64,000 nucleotides of DNA from Penicillium oxalicum (GCF_001723175.1 NC_064654.1:682001-746000), one strand, 5' to 3'. Counted from the stretch's first letter, positions 12,516-25,192 are shown. A program made the numbers and translations. Notes: generated by a model from the letters alone, not told the origin.

Positions 12516-13540
12516 CGAATTTAGTAAATCTGTCTACGACGACTAGGATCGAGTCGACTTCGTTTCCTTTATAAATCGTAGGTAGGAGGCCTATAATAAA
12601 GTCTATCGAGGTTTCTTGCTACGATCGGGTTAGAATTAGAAGAGGCTTTAATAAGCCGTACTTCTTATATCTTAGTAGTATAGCTCTCTAGTATATAGGG
12701 CAGAACTTTACGTATTTATCTACTTATTTATAGAGTTTTTTCTAGTAGAATTTTCGACTAATTAATTTAATTGTTCGTGACTAGCTAAAGTAGCCCCCTA
12801 TTACTAGATTATTATAATATAGCTTTATTAGCTCTTGCTTTAATTTCTTACTAGTTAGAATATATAGTCGTCCCTTAAACTATACTAATTTATTAGGATT
12901 AACTAACTAGTACCCTAACGTTAGGATATTCTAGTTAACTAATAAACGAATCTCTCTTGTATTAGGGTTATCTCGCTAGGCCTCGAGTATTATACTTTAT
13001 AGGTTACTAGTTATATTTAAGACGTAGATATATTACCTAAGATAATAATCTACTACTTTTTTATAGTAGAAGTAATAGGCGCGACCTAGCTCTTGCCTCT
13101 AGGTATCTAAGATACTATCTAGCTCTTAAATCCCCGAATCTAGTAGTAATTTATTTTTAAATTAATAAAGATTAGTTAGTACTAACTATACTACTACCTA
13201 GCTCCGTTCCGGTACCTCTTCGGTTACTATTTAGGCCTATAATAGATTTAACAGAGTAGTATTTAAGGCGTCTCTTAAAGCTAGCTCTATTATTCTTAAG
13301 AGTATATCTACTAGGTTTTTCTTCCTTACGTAATATAAGATTATAAAACTAAATATAGAAAGGGTTATATACTATTATACTTAACGCCTATATAATTACG
13401 GGTTCTATTAAAGGATCTTAAATTATTATAGTCTAAAAAGACTTCGATTTAGTACTAAGACCCTTTAAGGTAATACCGCTAAATCTTAAAACTATATATA
13501 ATCGCGTATAGCTCTTAATCTCTAGTAGTATAGCGGGATT
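12515..13540 (-). pseudogene. Gypsy-type RNase H end and integrase fragment, inverted
   Basis: On the minus strand this reads as the end of RNase H followed by a Gypsy integrase. The zinc-finger end appears as CPIYQRA, with Tyr where the second Cys of the HHCC finger should be. It is followed by a KYGLLKPLLI-like block, the SIDFIIGL block and ILVVVDRFTKF with the first catalytic Asp at 12532-12534. The fragment stops there, so the rest of the catalytic core is missing. The Copia LTR at 13541 cuts its other end. Whether it comes from the same family as the plus-strand RT it faces is not certain. Confidence 0.75.
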
Positions 13541-13719
13541 TGAGAGAGTTTGCCCTCTCCAGATGTTTGCTAGGCCCAGTAGCGGTCATGTATCTTGAGG
13601 GTTTTTCCCCCATCGTGGGTTTTCCCTCTCTCTCTCTTCTTCCTTCTCCCTAGACTTCCTAATCCTAGTTATCTCGCCTCCAGATTGCTTCCTTGCCTTG
13701 TAGACCTATAGGTCTATTA
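13541..13719 (+). repeat. Copia A 5' LTR (179 bp)
   Basis: It starts TGAGAGAGTTTGCC and ends GGTCTATTA, where other copies have TATCA (CA to TA by RIP). A variable (CT)n tract lies in the middle. TG...CA ends and about 180 bp fit a short Copia LTR. Confidence 0.92.
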
Positions 13720-13735
13720 GGTTATAAGCCCGATC
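13720..13735 (+). other. Copia primer binding site, probably for half initiator tRNA-Met
   Basis: Directly after the 5' LTR comes GGTTATAAGCCCGATC. Its complement resembles the anticodon stem-loop of initiator tRNA-Met (GGGCTCATAACC) with one G to A change expected from RIP. Drosophila copia is known to use an internal initiator tRNA-Met fragment in this way. All copies with a readable 5' LTR junction (A, B, C, D) keep the block. Confidence 0.55.
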
Positions 13736-14159
13736 GCAATAGTGAGGCCTGAATTTGTGAAAACCGCAAGTTCTCAAATTTTCAATCACTAAACCTATAA
13801 ATTCGGCTGTAGAAGCCATAATCACCAAATCACCAAATTCAAATTCAAATCATCAAACCTAATAAAATTAACAAACTTAACCAGGCTATAGAAGCCAGAA
13901 ATTCACTAAATACAACACAATCAACCAGGCTATAGAAGCTAAATCTAATATTAACAAAAGAAAGACGCGTCTGTTGATGTTTGTTAGGACTACTACAACA
14001 TCAATATCTCTTACTTCAAACCCTACTATAATACACCAACAACAACACTATATATCCCCACAAACCTCCCTTCTTACTAAATTCTATCCCTAAATCCTAT
14101 CCAAATCACCTAAATCATCAAATTTACCTAAACCTCAATTATATTCCTAAATACTAACC
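13736..14159 (+). other. Copia A 5' leader with three GGCTATAGAAGCC-like blocks
   Basis: This is a non-coding A/C-rich leader. It holds three copies of a short inverted-repeat block (GGCTRTAGAAGC) near 13805, 13885 and 13930. The blocks are also kept in the leaders of copies B, C and D. They could be packaging or dimerisation signals; that role is a guess. Confidence 0.5.
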
Positions 14160-17100
14160 ATAGCTAAAGAAGATCTCGGCTAAGCGGCCGGGGTTAAAGA
14201 ATTCCCTGTATCTCGTAAGGACTATAGCAAATTCTTTACCCTGAAATCCCGAGGCTAGCTAGTAAACTAACTTACTAGCGCCCCTAAAGAATTCACCCTT
14301 AACCTACTTGAATTATTAGAAAGAACAGAAGACTTCGAGGACTAGTTCAGAGATATATACTAAATCCTTAAAAAGAAAGGACTCTATCGCCTCGTTAACC
14401 TAAAATAATAGGCCTAAAGTGACATCTGACGAAGCAGAAACTTAGGTCGAATACTCCTATACTATACAGATATAGCTCTAACAATCTATCTCGAAGGATA
14501 TCGATACGATAGTCAAAGCTATAAGATTCCGATGCGAATTCGCTAATAAATATATTATTAGCTTAAAAAAAGCCCTCTATACCACCGGCTTTATTCCTAG
14601 CAAAAAGAAGGTGACTAGGGTTCTACGAACCTACCGAACTAACTACCTATCGGCAATCGATTTTGTGCATAAATTTCGTAGTGCCTATACTAAAGTAACG
14701 GAAGAAGTCTAACTTACCCTAGGCATAATCGTTTCCCTGCTTCTTGATGAATTACAAAGTAATATCCTAACCTTTGTAGCTACTAGACTAGCAGATTATT
14801 CTAATAGATACGAAAATATTGTAAAGATTATAGTACTAGACCTTTTCCGAACCTTACTAAGGTAATCTAAAACTAGAAATGTAAATTACTAATTCTCGAG
14901 CGTTATAACCACGATAACCAGAAAATCTTCAAAACCCTCGTTAGATAAATATAAATACCTCCCGTTGAAGTATATACCTCCGAGAGGTAAATCGCTATAG
15001 GAATAGGCAAAAGAATAGACTAAAGGCCTAAATTAGGTTCCCCGAACGGTAACTACTTCTTTTACGGAAGAAAAGGCTATACTACTAAGGACTACGCCTA
15101 TTTAGTTATTATATCGCGAACCCTAGATTAGAAGCCTTAAAGGTATCTAGGTAAATACCCTATAGAGGAACATAGATAATCTAAATAGACTACCGCTAGA
15201 AGGGTAGACTATAATATATAAAATAGAATCAAGAAGAACGGGGGTAATACCTAGAATTCTACCTAAACCTTCCAAAATCCTAGAAGAGCTAACAAAATCT
15301 AATAATACTAATTTCTATTAGAAAGAATAATAGGAATAAGAATTCGATTATCTTAAAGAAGGCCTAACCCTAATCCTAACTATATAGAAGGGATCTTGAA
15401 GAGGAAGATACTAATATAGGAGGTAATACGGATAATAATACGAGCAAATATAGCAATATAGGCTAGTAAAGAAGAAGATAAGTACTACTACGCCCTTATA
15501 GTAGTAGAATTCGACTTCGCCGACCGCCTAGATCCCTAGCTTGCTATAGCCTTAATCAAAAAAACCCCTCTACTAAGTAGATCGTTAACTTAGGTATATT
15601 CACGCTCGATTTGTATTAATAGAAATATAATTATAAAATTCCAAAGTGACCTATATAGCTATTAATACTAGACCTCTAATAGAAGAACTGTTAAATCTCT
15701 TAGAAAAGCGATCGCTCGAATTAAATTAATCCTCCTAGAAGGCACTAAAACCCTTAATATATATACGAATATATACTAATAGGTAACTTTAACCTCCTAT
15801 CTACGACCTAAATATACAAGGACCACAAAATAGGCTAGAAAGACTAGGAGAATATTTTTGTTAACCTAGATAATAAAAAAAGATTATAGTATACGTATAC
15901 AGGAAACGAGGTATCCTATTTCTGAAGGCTACTTTAATCAAACTATCTATAGCGTACGAAAAGAAGGCCCCCCTAATTATAGCGACCGTATATTCCTTTA
16001 CTATAATTTTACTAGAAGTAGCCTATTACCGTCTAGGTTATATTAGATAGCCTACCGCAAAAATAACTATACAAAATCGGTGAGGAGGTCTATAGTAACG
16101 AACATTTTAATTATAAAGCTTACAAGATTGCAAAATCCAAGAGGATCGTATCCTACACAAACTAGACACGCTCTGAGATACTATAGGAATTTATCTATAT
16201 TAATATCTAGCTATACCCCCCTTAGAATCGGGAATATATTATACGTCCTAATCGTAGTTAACGATGCTACTAGGTTTAGATAGGCTATTCTAATAAAGAC
16301 AAAAGGCTAAGCCTTAGATATCCTAATCTAAATACTAAAGCGTATCTTTACTTCTACTAGCACTTAGCCTTCCGAAATCCGCACAGATAGAGACAGAAGT
16401 TTCTTAAATTTAAAGAATAGGCTAAGCAGAAGGGTTGTACTTTCTTAATAAGCGCCCCTTATACCTATAAACAAAATAGTGTTACTAAAAGCTCTAGATA
16501 TCTTATTATATAGGGGGCCCGAACCCTTATAGTAGCTACGCCCTAAGCTCCCGTATTTTTGTGGCCTAAAGCTATAGTTACTACTACCTATATTATAAAC
16601 CGAATCCGTAAACTAAATAAAAAATTATCCCCTTTAGAAAGATAGAATAAGTACTAGCATAATACTAATAGCTCCAGGGTAAAGTAACTAATCGATTTAG
16701 GGTTTTTACGTATCTAGTATTCTAAAGCCTATATCTATATTCTAAAAGAACAACGAACCTAAGGACAAAAGATAGCCCCGAGGGCATAGATTAGATACCT
16801 AGTTAGATATAATAGTAAGAATAGCTACTAATATAGGATTTACGACTATACAAGAGAAAAGTTATAATCAGAAGAGATATAGACTTTTAGGAAGAACTAT
16901 CTATACTATTAGACCTAGATAATCGAATTAAACAGATTATACAAGAAAGGTTCTATAATATAAAGATCTAAAATATCAAAAAGATAACGATATAACCGTA
17001 AAACGATTAAATAGGCCTACCTAAAAGACTACCCGCGCGGATAACGACTACTATAAAGATCCCGACCGTAATACCTACTCTAATATAAGCCTAGATACCT

Positions 17101-19472
17101 ACGAAGAAATCTAAATTTCACAAACTTCCTATACTCTAAAAATTCTACCTCTCTAATAGGAAAGAGGAAGGGGATATAATCTTCTACCTCCTTAAGTCTA
17201 ATTCCTAAAAGACCTAGAATTACGCGAGAGACGAATTTTTCCCTAACCCGCTCTAATCCCTCTAAGTATACTACTAACTATACTAGAGGACAAAATATCC
17301 TAATTTTACAACCTTCCTAATATCGCAAAATTTTACCGATATAACCGAGGAAAAGAGCCCCTAATACTCGACCGGATCCTAAAATCTAAATCCCTAGAGA
17401 CCTAATTCCTAACTAGGAAGGAATTTTTTCACGCTAGAACCCGGATAGTCTAATCCCGTTAATTAAGAGAAGGACTATACAGGATAATTCCTACCACGCC
17501 AGAATCTAACCTAAATCCTACTATTAAAAAGTCTAAGATACTATCCTAATAATTAACTATAACTCCCCCCTCTAGTAGTAATTCCTCAGAGGTTCCGTAG
17601 CTACCTAATATCACAAGCTTTATTACGGACCCTATCGACACTATCACGACAAATAACAGATTTACGAGCGACCGGAGACGCTCTATCTCTCTAGTAAGAA
17701 GAAGCCTACGGAGATATACTCCAAGAACTTATAGAAGGAATAGTTAGATACACTATAAAAGGACTAGTTAAGGAAGAGCATAAAGAGAGAACGAAAGGAA
17801 GTTTATGCTTCGCTACGTCTACCGAAGACAACTAATTAGACCTAGTATATCAAGCACGGCTACTAAGATAATACGGTCGGTAATAGTTAAAATCCCTTAA
17901 ACCTATAGGGAAGCATAAAATCCTAATTCGCCGACTAATAGCTTAAAGCCGAAGAGACCTAATTAAAGAAGTTTAAATATCTAACAAAACTTTAGTAACT
18001 AAACCCCTAAAAGGTACCAAAATCCTTCAGGTAAATAGGTCTATAATATTAAATAGGATACCGAAGGATATATCCTAGAATTCCGTGCTAGATAGGTCGT
18101 ATATGGTAACCGCCAAAGTCTAGGCGTAGACTTCCAACCTAACGAAAGATATGCCCTAGTTATCTTAGATACATCGGCTAAGTTATTTATTACTATAGCT
18201 ACTATCCGCAATTAGAAAAAGGAACAGTGGGACGTAATTAGAGCCTACCTTAATACCGCTATTAATAACCGCATTATATTTATGAAGCAACTAACTAGAC
18301 ATAAACAATTTGGCCTAAAAGGAGAAGATCTAGTATACGTACTAAACTAGGCGCTTTATAGATTACGATAAGCAGGATACCTCTAGCATAAACTTTTCAA
18401 AGATAACCTATCTAGCCTAGGCCTCTCTCTAATCCCTCCGAACATATATCTTCACTAACAAGGACCATACCATATTTATTATAATCTATATAGATAATAT
18501 CCTCGCGACTGGATATAAGGATCAATTAAACTCTATGAAAAAGGGCCTTTTAAACAAAAGAAAACTAAAGACCCTCCTATTCAAAAGATTCCTTAGATAT
18601 AATATAATTAAAGAACCCTCTAACTACATCTTTATAAGCTAACAGGCTTATTTAACAAATTTAATCTATAATAAGGGCTATAAAAATTATAATCCTTCGC
18701 TAATTCTAATAAATCCCTCTTAGAAAATCCCCTATCTAAATAATCTAATAGAGGATAACGTATTCGATTAGGGTACCTATACTAAAATAATAGGAAAGAT
18801 TAGTTAGCTCTTAATTAAAATACGCCCGGATATTATAGCGACCGTGTCTAAACTATAGCGCTATAACGTATACCCGAGAAAAGATAATATAGTAGCGTAC
18901 AAAGTTTTGTTACAATACCTTGTAGGCACTACAAATTTAGGAATCCTATTTAGAAAAGAACCCTTAAAGGGTCTAGAAGGATTTGTCGACTTATCGTACG
19001 CTAATACAGAGGATAGAAAATCTACCGAAGTATATATTTAGTTCTTTGCTAGTGCCCTAATCTTATAGAGCTCAAAAAGATAAGACATCGTGGTAGCCTT
19101 ATCGACTATAGCCGAATACTATGCCCTTGCGACCGTAGCGAAAAGGGACTTTACCTTACCAAAATTGCTACTAACCTTTTACTTATACCCCTATTAAACC
19201 AAGATAAAGAATTCGACAAAAATATCCTAATCACCCTATTTTGTGATTCCGATAATACTATCACGACCGTCATAAACCCTAAAGTTAGCCCAAAATTATC
19301 CTGGATTAGCACGAGATACTATTTAATCAGAGACCTTATTAAAAAGAACCTTATCTAACTAACTAGTATCCCGAGCAAGGACAATGCCGCTAATATACTT
19401 ACCAAAACCAAGCCTAATAGGATTTTTCAAAATAATCGTACCAGATTATTATACATAAGAGATCCTAACTAA
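14160..19472 (+). pseudogene. Copia A Gag-Pol polyprotein remnant
   Basis: A single Gag-Pol gene of about 5.3 kb, broken by many TAG/TAA codons. The probable start is ACCATAGCT at 14160, an ACCATGGCT start altered by RIP. Order: capsid; zinc knuckle read as YFFYGRKGYTTKDY (15040-15110, where CCHC is expected); integrase with VLIVVNDATRF (first Asp now Asn) and IRTDRDRSF near 16380; reverse transcriptase with YIDNILATG near 18487 where YIDD is expected; RNase H with 'ALSTIAEYYALA' near 19110 and NAANILTK close to the end. The integrase-before-RT order defines Copia. Some segments lie in different frames, so small indels exist as well as RIP. Ends at TAA 19470-19472. Confidence 0.85.
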
Positions 19473-19537
19473 CCCTCCCCTTCCAAATTTTATATTATAC
19501 TACTATATATATTATTATTCACATTACTACTAGTCCT

Positions 19538-19547
19538 AGGGGGGGTG
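19538..19547 (+). other. Copia A polypurine tract
   Basis: AGGGGGGG followed by TG directly before the 3' LTR. It would prime plus-strand DNA synthesis. Copies C and E have the complement at the equivalent place. Confidence 0.75.
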
Positions 19548-19724
19548 TGAGAGAGTTTGCCCTCTCCAGATGTTTGCTAGGCCCAGCAGCGGTCATATAT
19601 CTTAAGGGTTTTTCCCCTATCGTGGGTTTTCCCTCTCTCTTCTTCTTCCTTCTCCCTAGACTTCCAATCCTAGTTGTCTCGCCTCCAGATTGCTTCCTTG
19701 CCTTGTAGACCTGTAGGTCTATCA
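19548..19724 (+). repeat. Copia A 3' LTR (177 bp)
   Basis: It starts TGAGAGAG and ends GTCTATCA. It differs from the 5' LTR mainly by C/T and G/A changes, as expected from RIP. The following base is already inverted copy B. Confidence 0.92.
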
Positions 19725-22700
19725 AGGTCTAATTAAGTTATCTTCGGTAGACGTAGCGAAGCATAAACTTCCTTTCGTTCTCTCTTTATACTCTTCCTTA
19801 ACTAGTCCTTTTATAGTATATCTAACTATTCCTTCTATAAGTTATCTCGGAGTATATCTCCGCAGGCTTCTTCTTACTAGAGAGATAGAGCGTCTCCAGT
19901 CGCTCGTGAAATCTGGTTAATTTATCGTGATAGTATTAATAGGGTCCGCTAATAAAGCTTATAATATTAGGTGGCTACGGAACCTCTAAGGAATCACTAC
20001 TAGAGGGGGGAGTTATAGTTAAATTAATTAGGATAGTATCTTAGACTTTTTAATAGTAGGATTTAGGTCAGATTCTAGCGTAGGTAGGAATTATCCTAGT
20101 ATAGTCCTTCTCTTAATTAACGGGATTAGACTATCCGGGTTCTAGCGTGAAAAAATTCCTTCCTAGTTAGGAATTAGGTCTCTAGGGATTTGGATTTTAG
20201 GATCCGGTCGAGTATTAGGGGCTCTTTTCCTCGGTTATATCGGTAAAATTTTGCGATATTGGGAAGGTTGTAAAATTAGGATATTTTGGTCCTCTAGTAT
20301 AGTTAGTAGTATACTTAGAGGGATTGGAGCGGGTTAGGGAAAAATTCGTCTCTCGCGTAATTCTAGGTCTTTTAGGAATTAGACTTAAGGAGGTGGAAGA
20401 TTATATCCCTTTCCTCTTTCCTATTAGAGAGGTAGAATTTTTGGAGTATAGGAAGTTTATAAAATTTAGATTTCTTCGTAGGTATCTAGGCTTATATTAG
20501 AGTAGGTGTTACGGTCGGGATCTTTATAGTAGTCGTTATCTACGCGGGTAGTCTTTTAGGTAGGCCTATTTAATCGTTTCACGGTTATATCGGTTGTCTT
20601 TTTAATATTTCAGATCTTTATATTATAGAACCTTTCTTATATAATCTGTTTAATTCGATTATCTAGGTCTAATAGTAGTGTAGATAGTTCTTCCTAAAAG
20701 TCTATATCTCTTCTGATTATAACTTTTCTCTTATATAGGTCGTAAATCCTGTATTAGTAGCTATTCTTACTATTATATCTAACCATATATCTAATCTATA
20801 CCCTTAGGGCTATCTTTTGTCCTTAGGTTCGTTATTCTTTTAGAATATAGATATAGGCTTTAGAATACTAGATGCGTAAAAACCCTAAATCGATTAGTTA
20901 CTTTACCCTGGAGCTATTAGTATTATGCTAGTACTTATTCTATCTTTCTAAAGGGGATAATTTTTTATTTAGTTTACGGATTCGGTTTATAATATAGATA
21001 GTAGTAACTATAGCTTTAGGCTACAAAAATACGGGAGCTTAGGGCGTAGCTACTATAAGGGTTCGGGCCCTCTGTATAATAAGATATCTAGAGCTTTTAG
21101 TAATACTATTTTGTTTATAGGTATAAGAGGCGCTTATTAAGAAAGTGCAACCCTTCTACTTAGCCTATTCTTTGAATTTGAAGAAACTTCTGTCTCTATC
21201 TATACGGATTTCGGAAGGCTAAGTGCTAGTAGAAGTAAAGATACGCTTTAGTATTTAGATTAGGATATCCGAGGCTTAGCCTTTTATCTTTATTAGAATA
21301 GCCTATCTAAACCTAGTAGTATCGTTAACTACGATTAGGATATATAATATATTCCCGATTCTAAGGGGGGTGTATAGCTAGATATTAATATAGATAAATT
21401 CCTATAGTATCTCAGAGCGTGTCTGGTTTATGTAGGATACGATCCTCTTAGATTTTGTAATCTTGCAAGCTTTATAATTAAAATACTCGTTACTATAGAC
21501 CTCCTTACCGATTTTGTGATAGTTGATTTTTGCGGTAGGCTATCTAATATGACCTAGACAGTAATAGGCTACTTCTGGTGAAATTATAGCAAAGGAATAT
21601 ACGGTCGCTATAATTAGGGGCGCCTTCTTTTCGTACGCTATAGATGGTTTGATTAAAGTAGCCTTCAGAAATAGGACACCTCGTTTCCTGTATGCGTATG
21701 CTATAATCTTTTGTTTATTATCTAGGTTAACAAAAATATTCTCCTAGTCTTTCTAGCCTATTTTGTGGTCCTTGTATATTTAGGTCGTGGATAGGAGGTT
21801 AAAGTCACCTATTAGTATGTATTCGTATTGTATATTAAGGGTTTTGGTGCCTTCTGGGAGGATTAATTTAATTCGAGCGATCGCTTTTCTAAGAGATTTG
21901 ATAGTTCTTCTATTAGAGGTCTAGCATTGATAGCTATATAGGTCACTTTGGAATTTTATAATTGCATTTCTATTAACACAAATCGAGCGTGATGTACCTG
22001 AGTTAACGATCTACTTAGTAGAGGGGTTTCTTTTGATTGAGGCTATAGCAAGCTAGGGATCTAGGCGGTCGGCGAAGTCGAATTCTACTGCTGTGAGGGC
22101 GTAGTAGTACTTATCTTCTTCTTTACTAGCCTGTATTGCTATATTTGCGCTCGTATTATTGTCCGTATTGCCTCCTATATTAGTATCTTCCTCTTCAAGA
22201 TCCCTTCTATATGGTTGGGATTGGGGTTGGGATTAGGATTGGGATCCCTTCGAGGTGATCGAATTCTTATCCCTATTATTCTTTCTAATAGAAATTGGCT
22301 TTTGGGGATTTTGGGAGGGTTGGATAGGATTTTGGGTATTGCTACCCTTGTTCTTCTTGATTTTGTTGTTGTATATCGTAGGCTATCTCTCTAGCGGTAG
22401 TCTATTTGGATTGTCTATGTTCCTCTACGGGGTATTTACCTAAATACCTTTAACAGGCTTCTAATCTGACGTTCGCGATGTAATAACTAAATAGGCGCAG
22501 TCCTTAGTAGTATAGCCCTTCCTTCCGCAAAAGAAGTAATTATCGTTCGGAGCGATCTGATTTAGGCCTTCGATCTATTCTTTTGCCTATTCCTATAGCG
22601 ATTTACCTCTCGGAGGTATATGCTTTAACAGGAGGTATTTATATTTGTCTGACGAGGGTTTTAAAGATTTTCTGGTTATCGTGGTTGTGACGCTCGAGAA

Positions 22701-23438
22701 TTAGTAATTCACAATTTCTAGTTCATAGATTACCTTAGTGAAGGTTCGGAAAAGGTCTGGTGCTATAATCTTTGCAATGTTTTCGTATCTGTTAGAATAA
22801 TCTGCTAGTCTAGTAGCTACAAAGGTTAGGATATTACTTTGTAATTTATCAAGAAGTAGGGAAACGATTATGCCTAGGGTAAGTTAGACTTCTTCCGTTG
22901 CTTTGGTGTAGGCACTACGAAATTCATGCACAAAATCGATTGCTAATAGGTAGTTAGCTTAGTAGGTTCGTAGAACCCTGGTTACCTTCTTTTTGCTAGG
23001 AATAAAGCCGGTAGTATAGAGGGCCTTTTTTAAGCTAATAATATATTTATTAGCGAATTCGCATCGGAATCTTATAGCTTTAACCATCGTATCGATATCC
23101 TTCGAGATAGATTGTTGGAGCTATATCTGTATAGCATAGGAGTGTTCGACCTAAGTTTCTGCTTCGTCAGATGTTACTTTAGGCCTGTTATATTTTGGGT
23201 CAACGAGACGATAGAGTCCTTTCTTTTTAAGGATTTAGTATGTATCTCTAAACTAGTCCTCGAAGTCTTCTGTTCTTTCTAATAATTTATGTAGGTTAAG
23301 GGTAAATTCTTTAGGGGCGCTAGTACATTAGTTTACTAGCTAGCCTCGAGATTTTAGGGTAAAGAATTTGCTATAGTCCTCGCGAGATACAGGGAATTCC
23401 TTAATACCGGCCGCTTAGCTATAGTCTTCTTTAGCTAT
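19725..23438 (-). pseudogene. Copia B Gag-integrase remnant
   Basis: The gag and integrase part of the Copia polyprotein on the minus strand, starting at the ATA (formerly ATG) codon read from 23438. The gag zinc-knuckle region keeps FFCGRKG, whereas copy A has Tyr for that Cys, so RIP damage differs between copies. The gene stops at 19725, before the RT domain. A 62-codon open frame on the opposite strand at 22255-22443 is only a shadow. Confidence 0.8.
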
Positions 23439-23879
23439 AGTTAGTATTTAGGAATATAATAATAGAGCTTTAGGCAAATTTGATGATTTAGGTAGGATTT
23501 AGGGATAGAATTTAGTAAGAAGAGAGGTTTGTTATAGTATTATTATTAGTATATTGTAGTAGGGTCTAAAGTGAGAGATATTAATATTATAGTAGTCCTA
23601 ACAAATATTAACAGACGCGTCTTTCTTTTTGTTAATATTAGATTTAGCTTCTATAGCCTAGTTAATTATATTATATTTAGTAAATTTCTAGCTTCTATAG
23701 CCTAGTTAAGTTTGTTAATTTATATTAGATTTGATAATTTGAATTGAGTAATTTAGTAATTTAGTGATTTTCGTGATTATAGCTTCTATAGCCGAATTTG
23801 ATAGATTTAGTGATTGAAAATTTGAGAACTTATGGTTTTTATAAATTTAGGCCTTACTATTGCGATCGGGCTTATAACC

Positions 23880-24059
23880 TAATAGACCTATAGGTCTACA
23901 AGGCAAGGAAGCAATCTGGAGGCGAGATAACTAGGATTAGGAAGTCTAGGGAGAAGCAAGAAGAGAGAGAGAGAGGGAAAACCCACGATAGGGGAAAAAC
24001 CCTAAGACACATAACCGCTGCTAGGCCTAGCAAACATCTGGAGAGGGCAAACTCTCTCA
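23880..24059 (-). repeat. Copia B 5' LTR (180 bp)
   Basis: On the plus strand it runs from TAATAGACC (TGATAGACC after RIP) to CTCTCTCA. The primer-site block follows on its inner side (23865-23879). Confidence 0.9.
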
Positions 24060-24240
24060 AATCTTTTTATAGCTACGTAATAATTAGGACGGCTATTATC
24101 CTCGCGGTCCAATAGATATAATCGAGGAAAAATTCAATATGTATAACTAGTACTACTAATCGCGAAAGTATACGCTAAGGGTTAGATAGGCTAAGAACGT
24201 ATAGTATAGTAGTATCTAGTAATTAGTATAGCGCGACTAT

Positions 24241-24495
24241 TGTTAAGGGGTCTATATCGCAGGACAGAGGACCTTTTAGCTAGGTAGAGAGTCTAAGTCT
24301 ATAGGGTCTGATTTTAAAGACTAAATTTTAGGGTCTAGTAGGCTCTACTAGTTCCTATAATATATATATAGAGGTTCCGCGTACTAAGTCCCTATAGCCC
24401 TATACAGAGCTCTTGGGGTTGTTACCCTAAGGCGACGCGGGGTCGATTTGATCGTGAATTGTCTTGAGTTACCACGTATAACTTACGCCGTGATA
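24241..24495 (+). repeat. Solo LTR of a separate retrotransposon family (255 bp)
   Basis: It starts TGTTAAGGGG and ends CGTGATA (CA changed to TA). It is flanked by the 5-bp duplication ACTAT (24236-24240 and 24496-24500). The uninterrupted site is seen near 10665. It resembles neither the Copia nor the Gypsy-1 LTR. It is richer in CpA/TpG than its surroundings, so it is probably a recent arrival. Orientation is arbitrary because both ends follow TG...CA. Confidence 0.75.
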
Positions 24496-25192
24496 ACTAT
24501 ATCTACTATATATTCTACGTTCTGCTACGACCGGATTATTAATATCGACTAGCTTTGTTTCCTTACTACGCGAAGAGTGCGTACCCTAGCGAACAGACTA
24601 CTTTCTGCTATCTCGATATTAATATAATAGATCTTCTTATATATTAGCGAATAATAAATATAATTTAGGGGACGGTCTCTTTAACTAATAAGGACCCGCG
24701 AAATTATACTAAGATACTACTTAGAATATAAAGATACCTCGCTAAGTAGTAGTAGGATCTATACGATCGTAGTTACTAAAAAGGTAGTTTAATCTATAAG
24801 ATATTAGCTACGATATAGATAGTAGAAGATAAGGAGAAATTTAGTCTCTTCTAGGAAAAAGTTACCTATAGGTAGGGAGATATACGAATTTCGAAGCTAT
24901 ACCTTCCTTATAGATTAATAGGACTAGCGAAATATCTTTAGCGAATAGTTTTGCTATAGTTTATTAGTATTAGAGAAGACTATAAGACCCTAGATAGTCC
25001 TAAATTAGGTACTTAGTCTAAGCTTTTAGCTTATTATCGCGATTTTTTGTTACCTAAAAAGACTCCTTTAGGATAGTCTAGTTAGAAATATAGTAGTCGG
25101 CTTATATATCCTTTTTCTATATTAATTTAGTTACTAGAATTAAGTCCGATCGGAGATACGCTAATTAGTCGCGAAAGATAGGATTCTCTTAC

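Larger units (their letters stand above)
13541..19724 (+). mobile_element. Copia A: full-length Ty1/Copia retrotransposon
   Basis: A 6.18-kb element with LTRs at both ends, a tRNA primer site, one Gag-Pol frame and a polypurine tract. No matching 5-bp duplication flanks it (GGATT on the left, AGGTC on the right), so at least one flank was rearranged. On the right it abuts inverted partial copy B. The same family appears as copies B, C, D, E, F and as solo LTRs. Confidence 0.9.
19725..24059 (-). mobile_element. Copia B: inverted copy lacking its 3' part
   Basis: An inverted copy of Copia A from the 5' LTR to a point equivalent to about 17843 in A. RT, RNase H and the 3' LTR are missing. Together with A it forms a giant inverted repeat: arms of about 4.3 kb (13541-17843 and 19725-24059) around a 1.9-kb spacer. 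The flank on the LTR side returns to Gypsy-3-like sequence. Confidence 0.88.

Noticed and set aside
19519..19725. Open frames inside Copia LTRs (also 30931-31137, 38738-38944, 42116-42343)
   Set aside because: They repeat because the LTR repeats, lie within or across LTR borders, and code for low-complexity sequence with no family resemblance.
22255..22443. 62-codon hydrophobic open frame on the plus strand
   Set aside because: It lies antisense to Copia B gag and has no counterpart in copies A, C or D.
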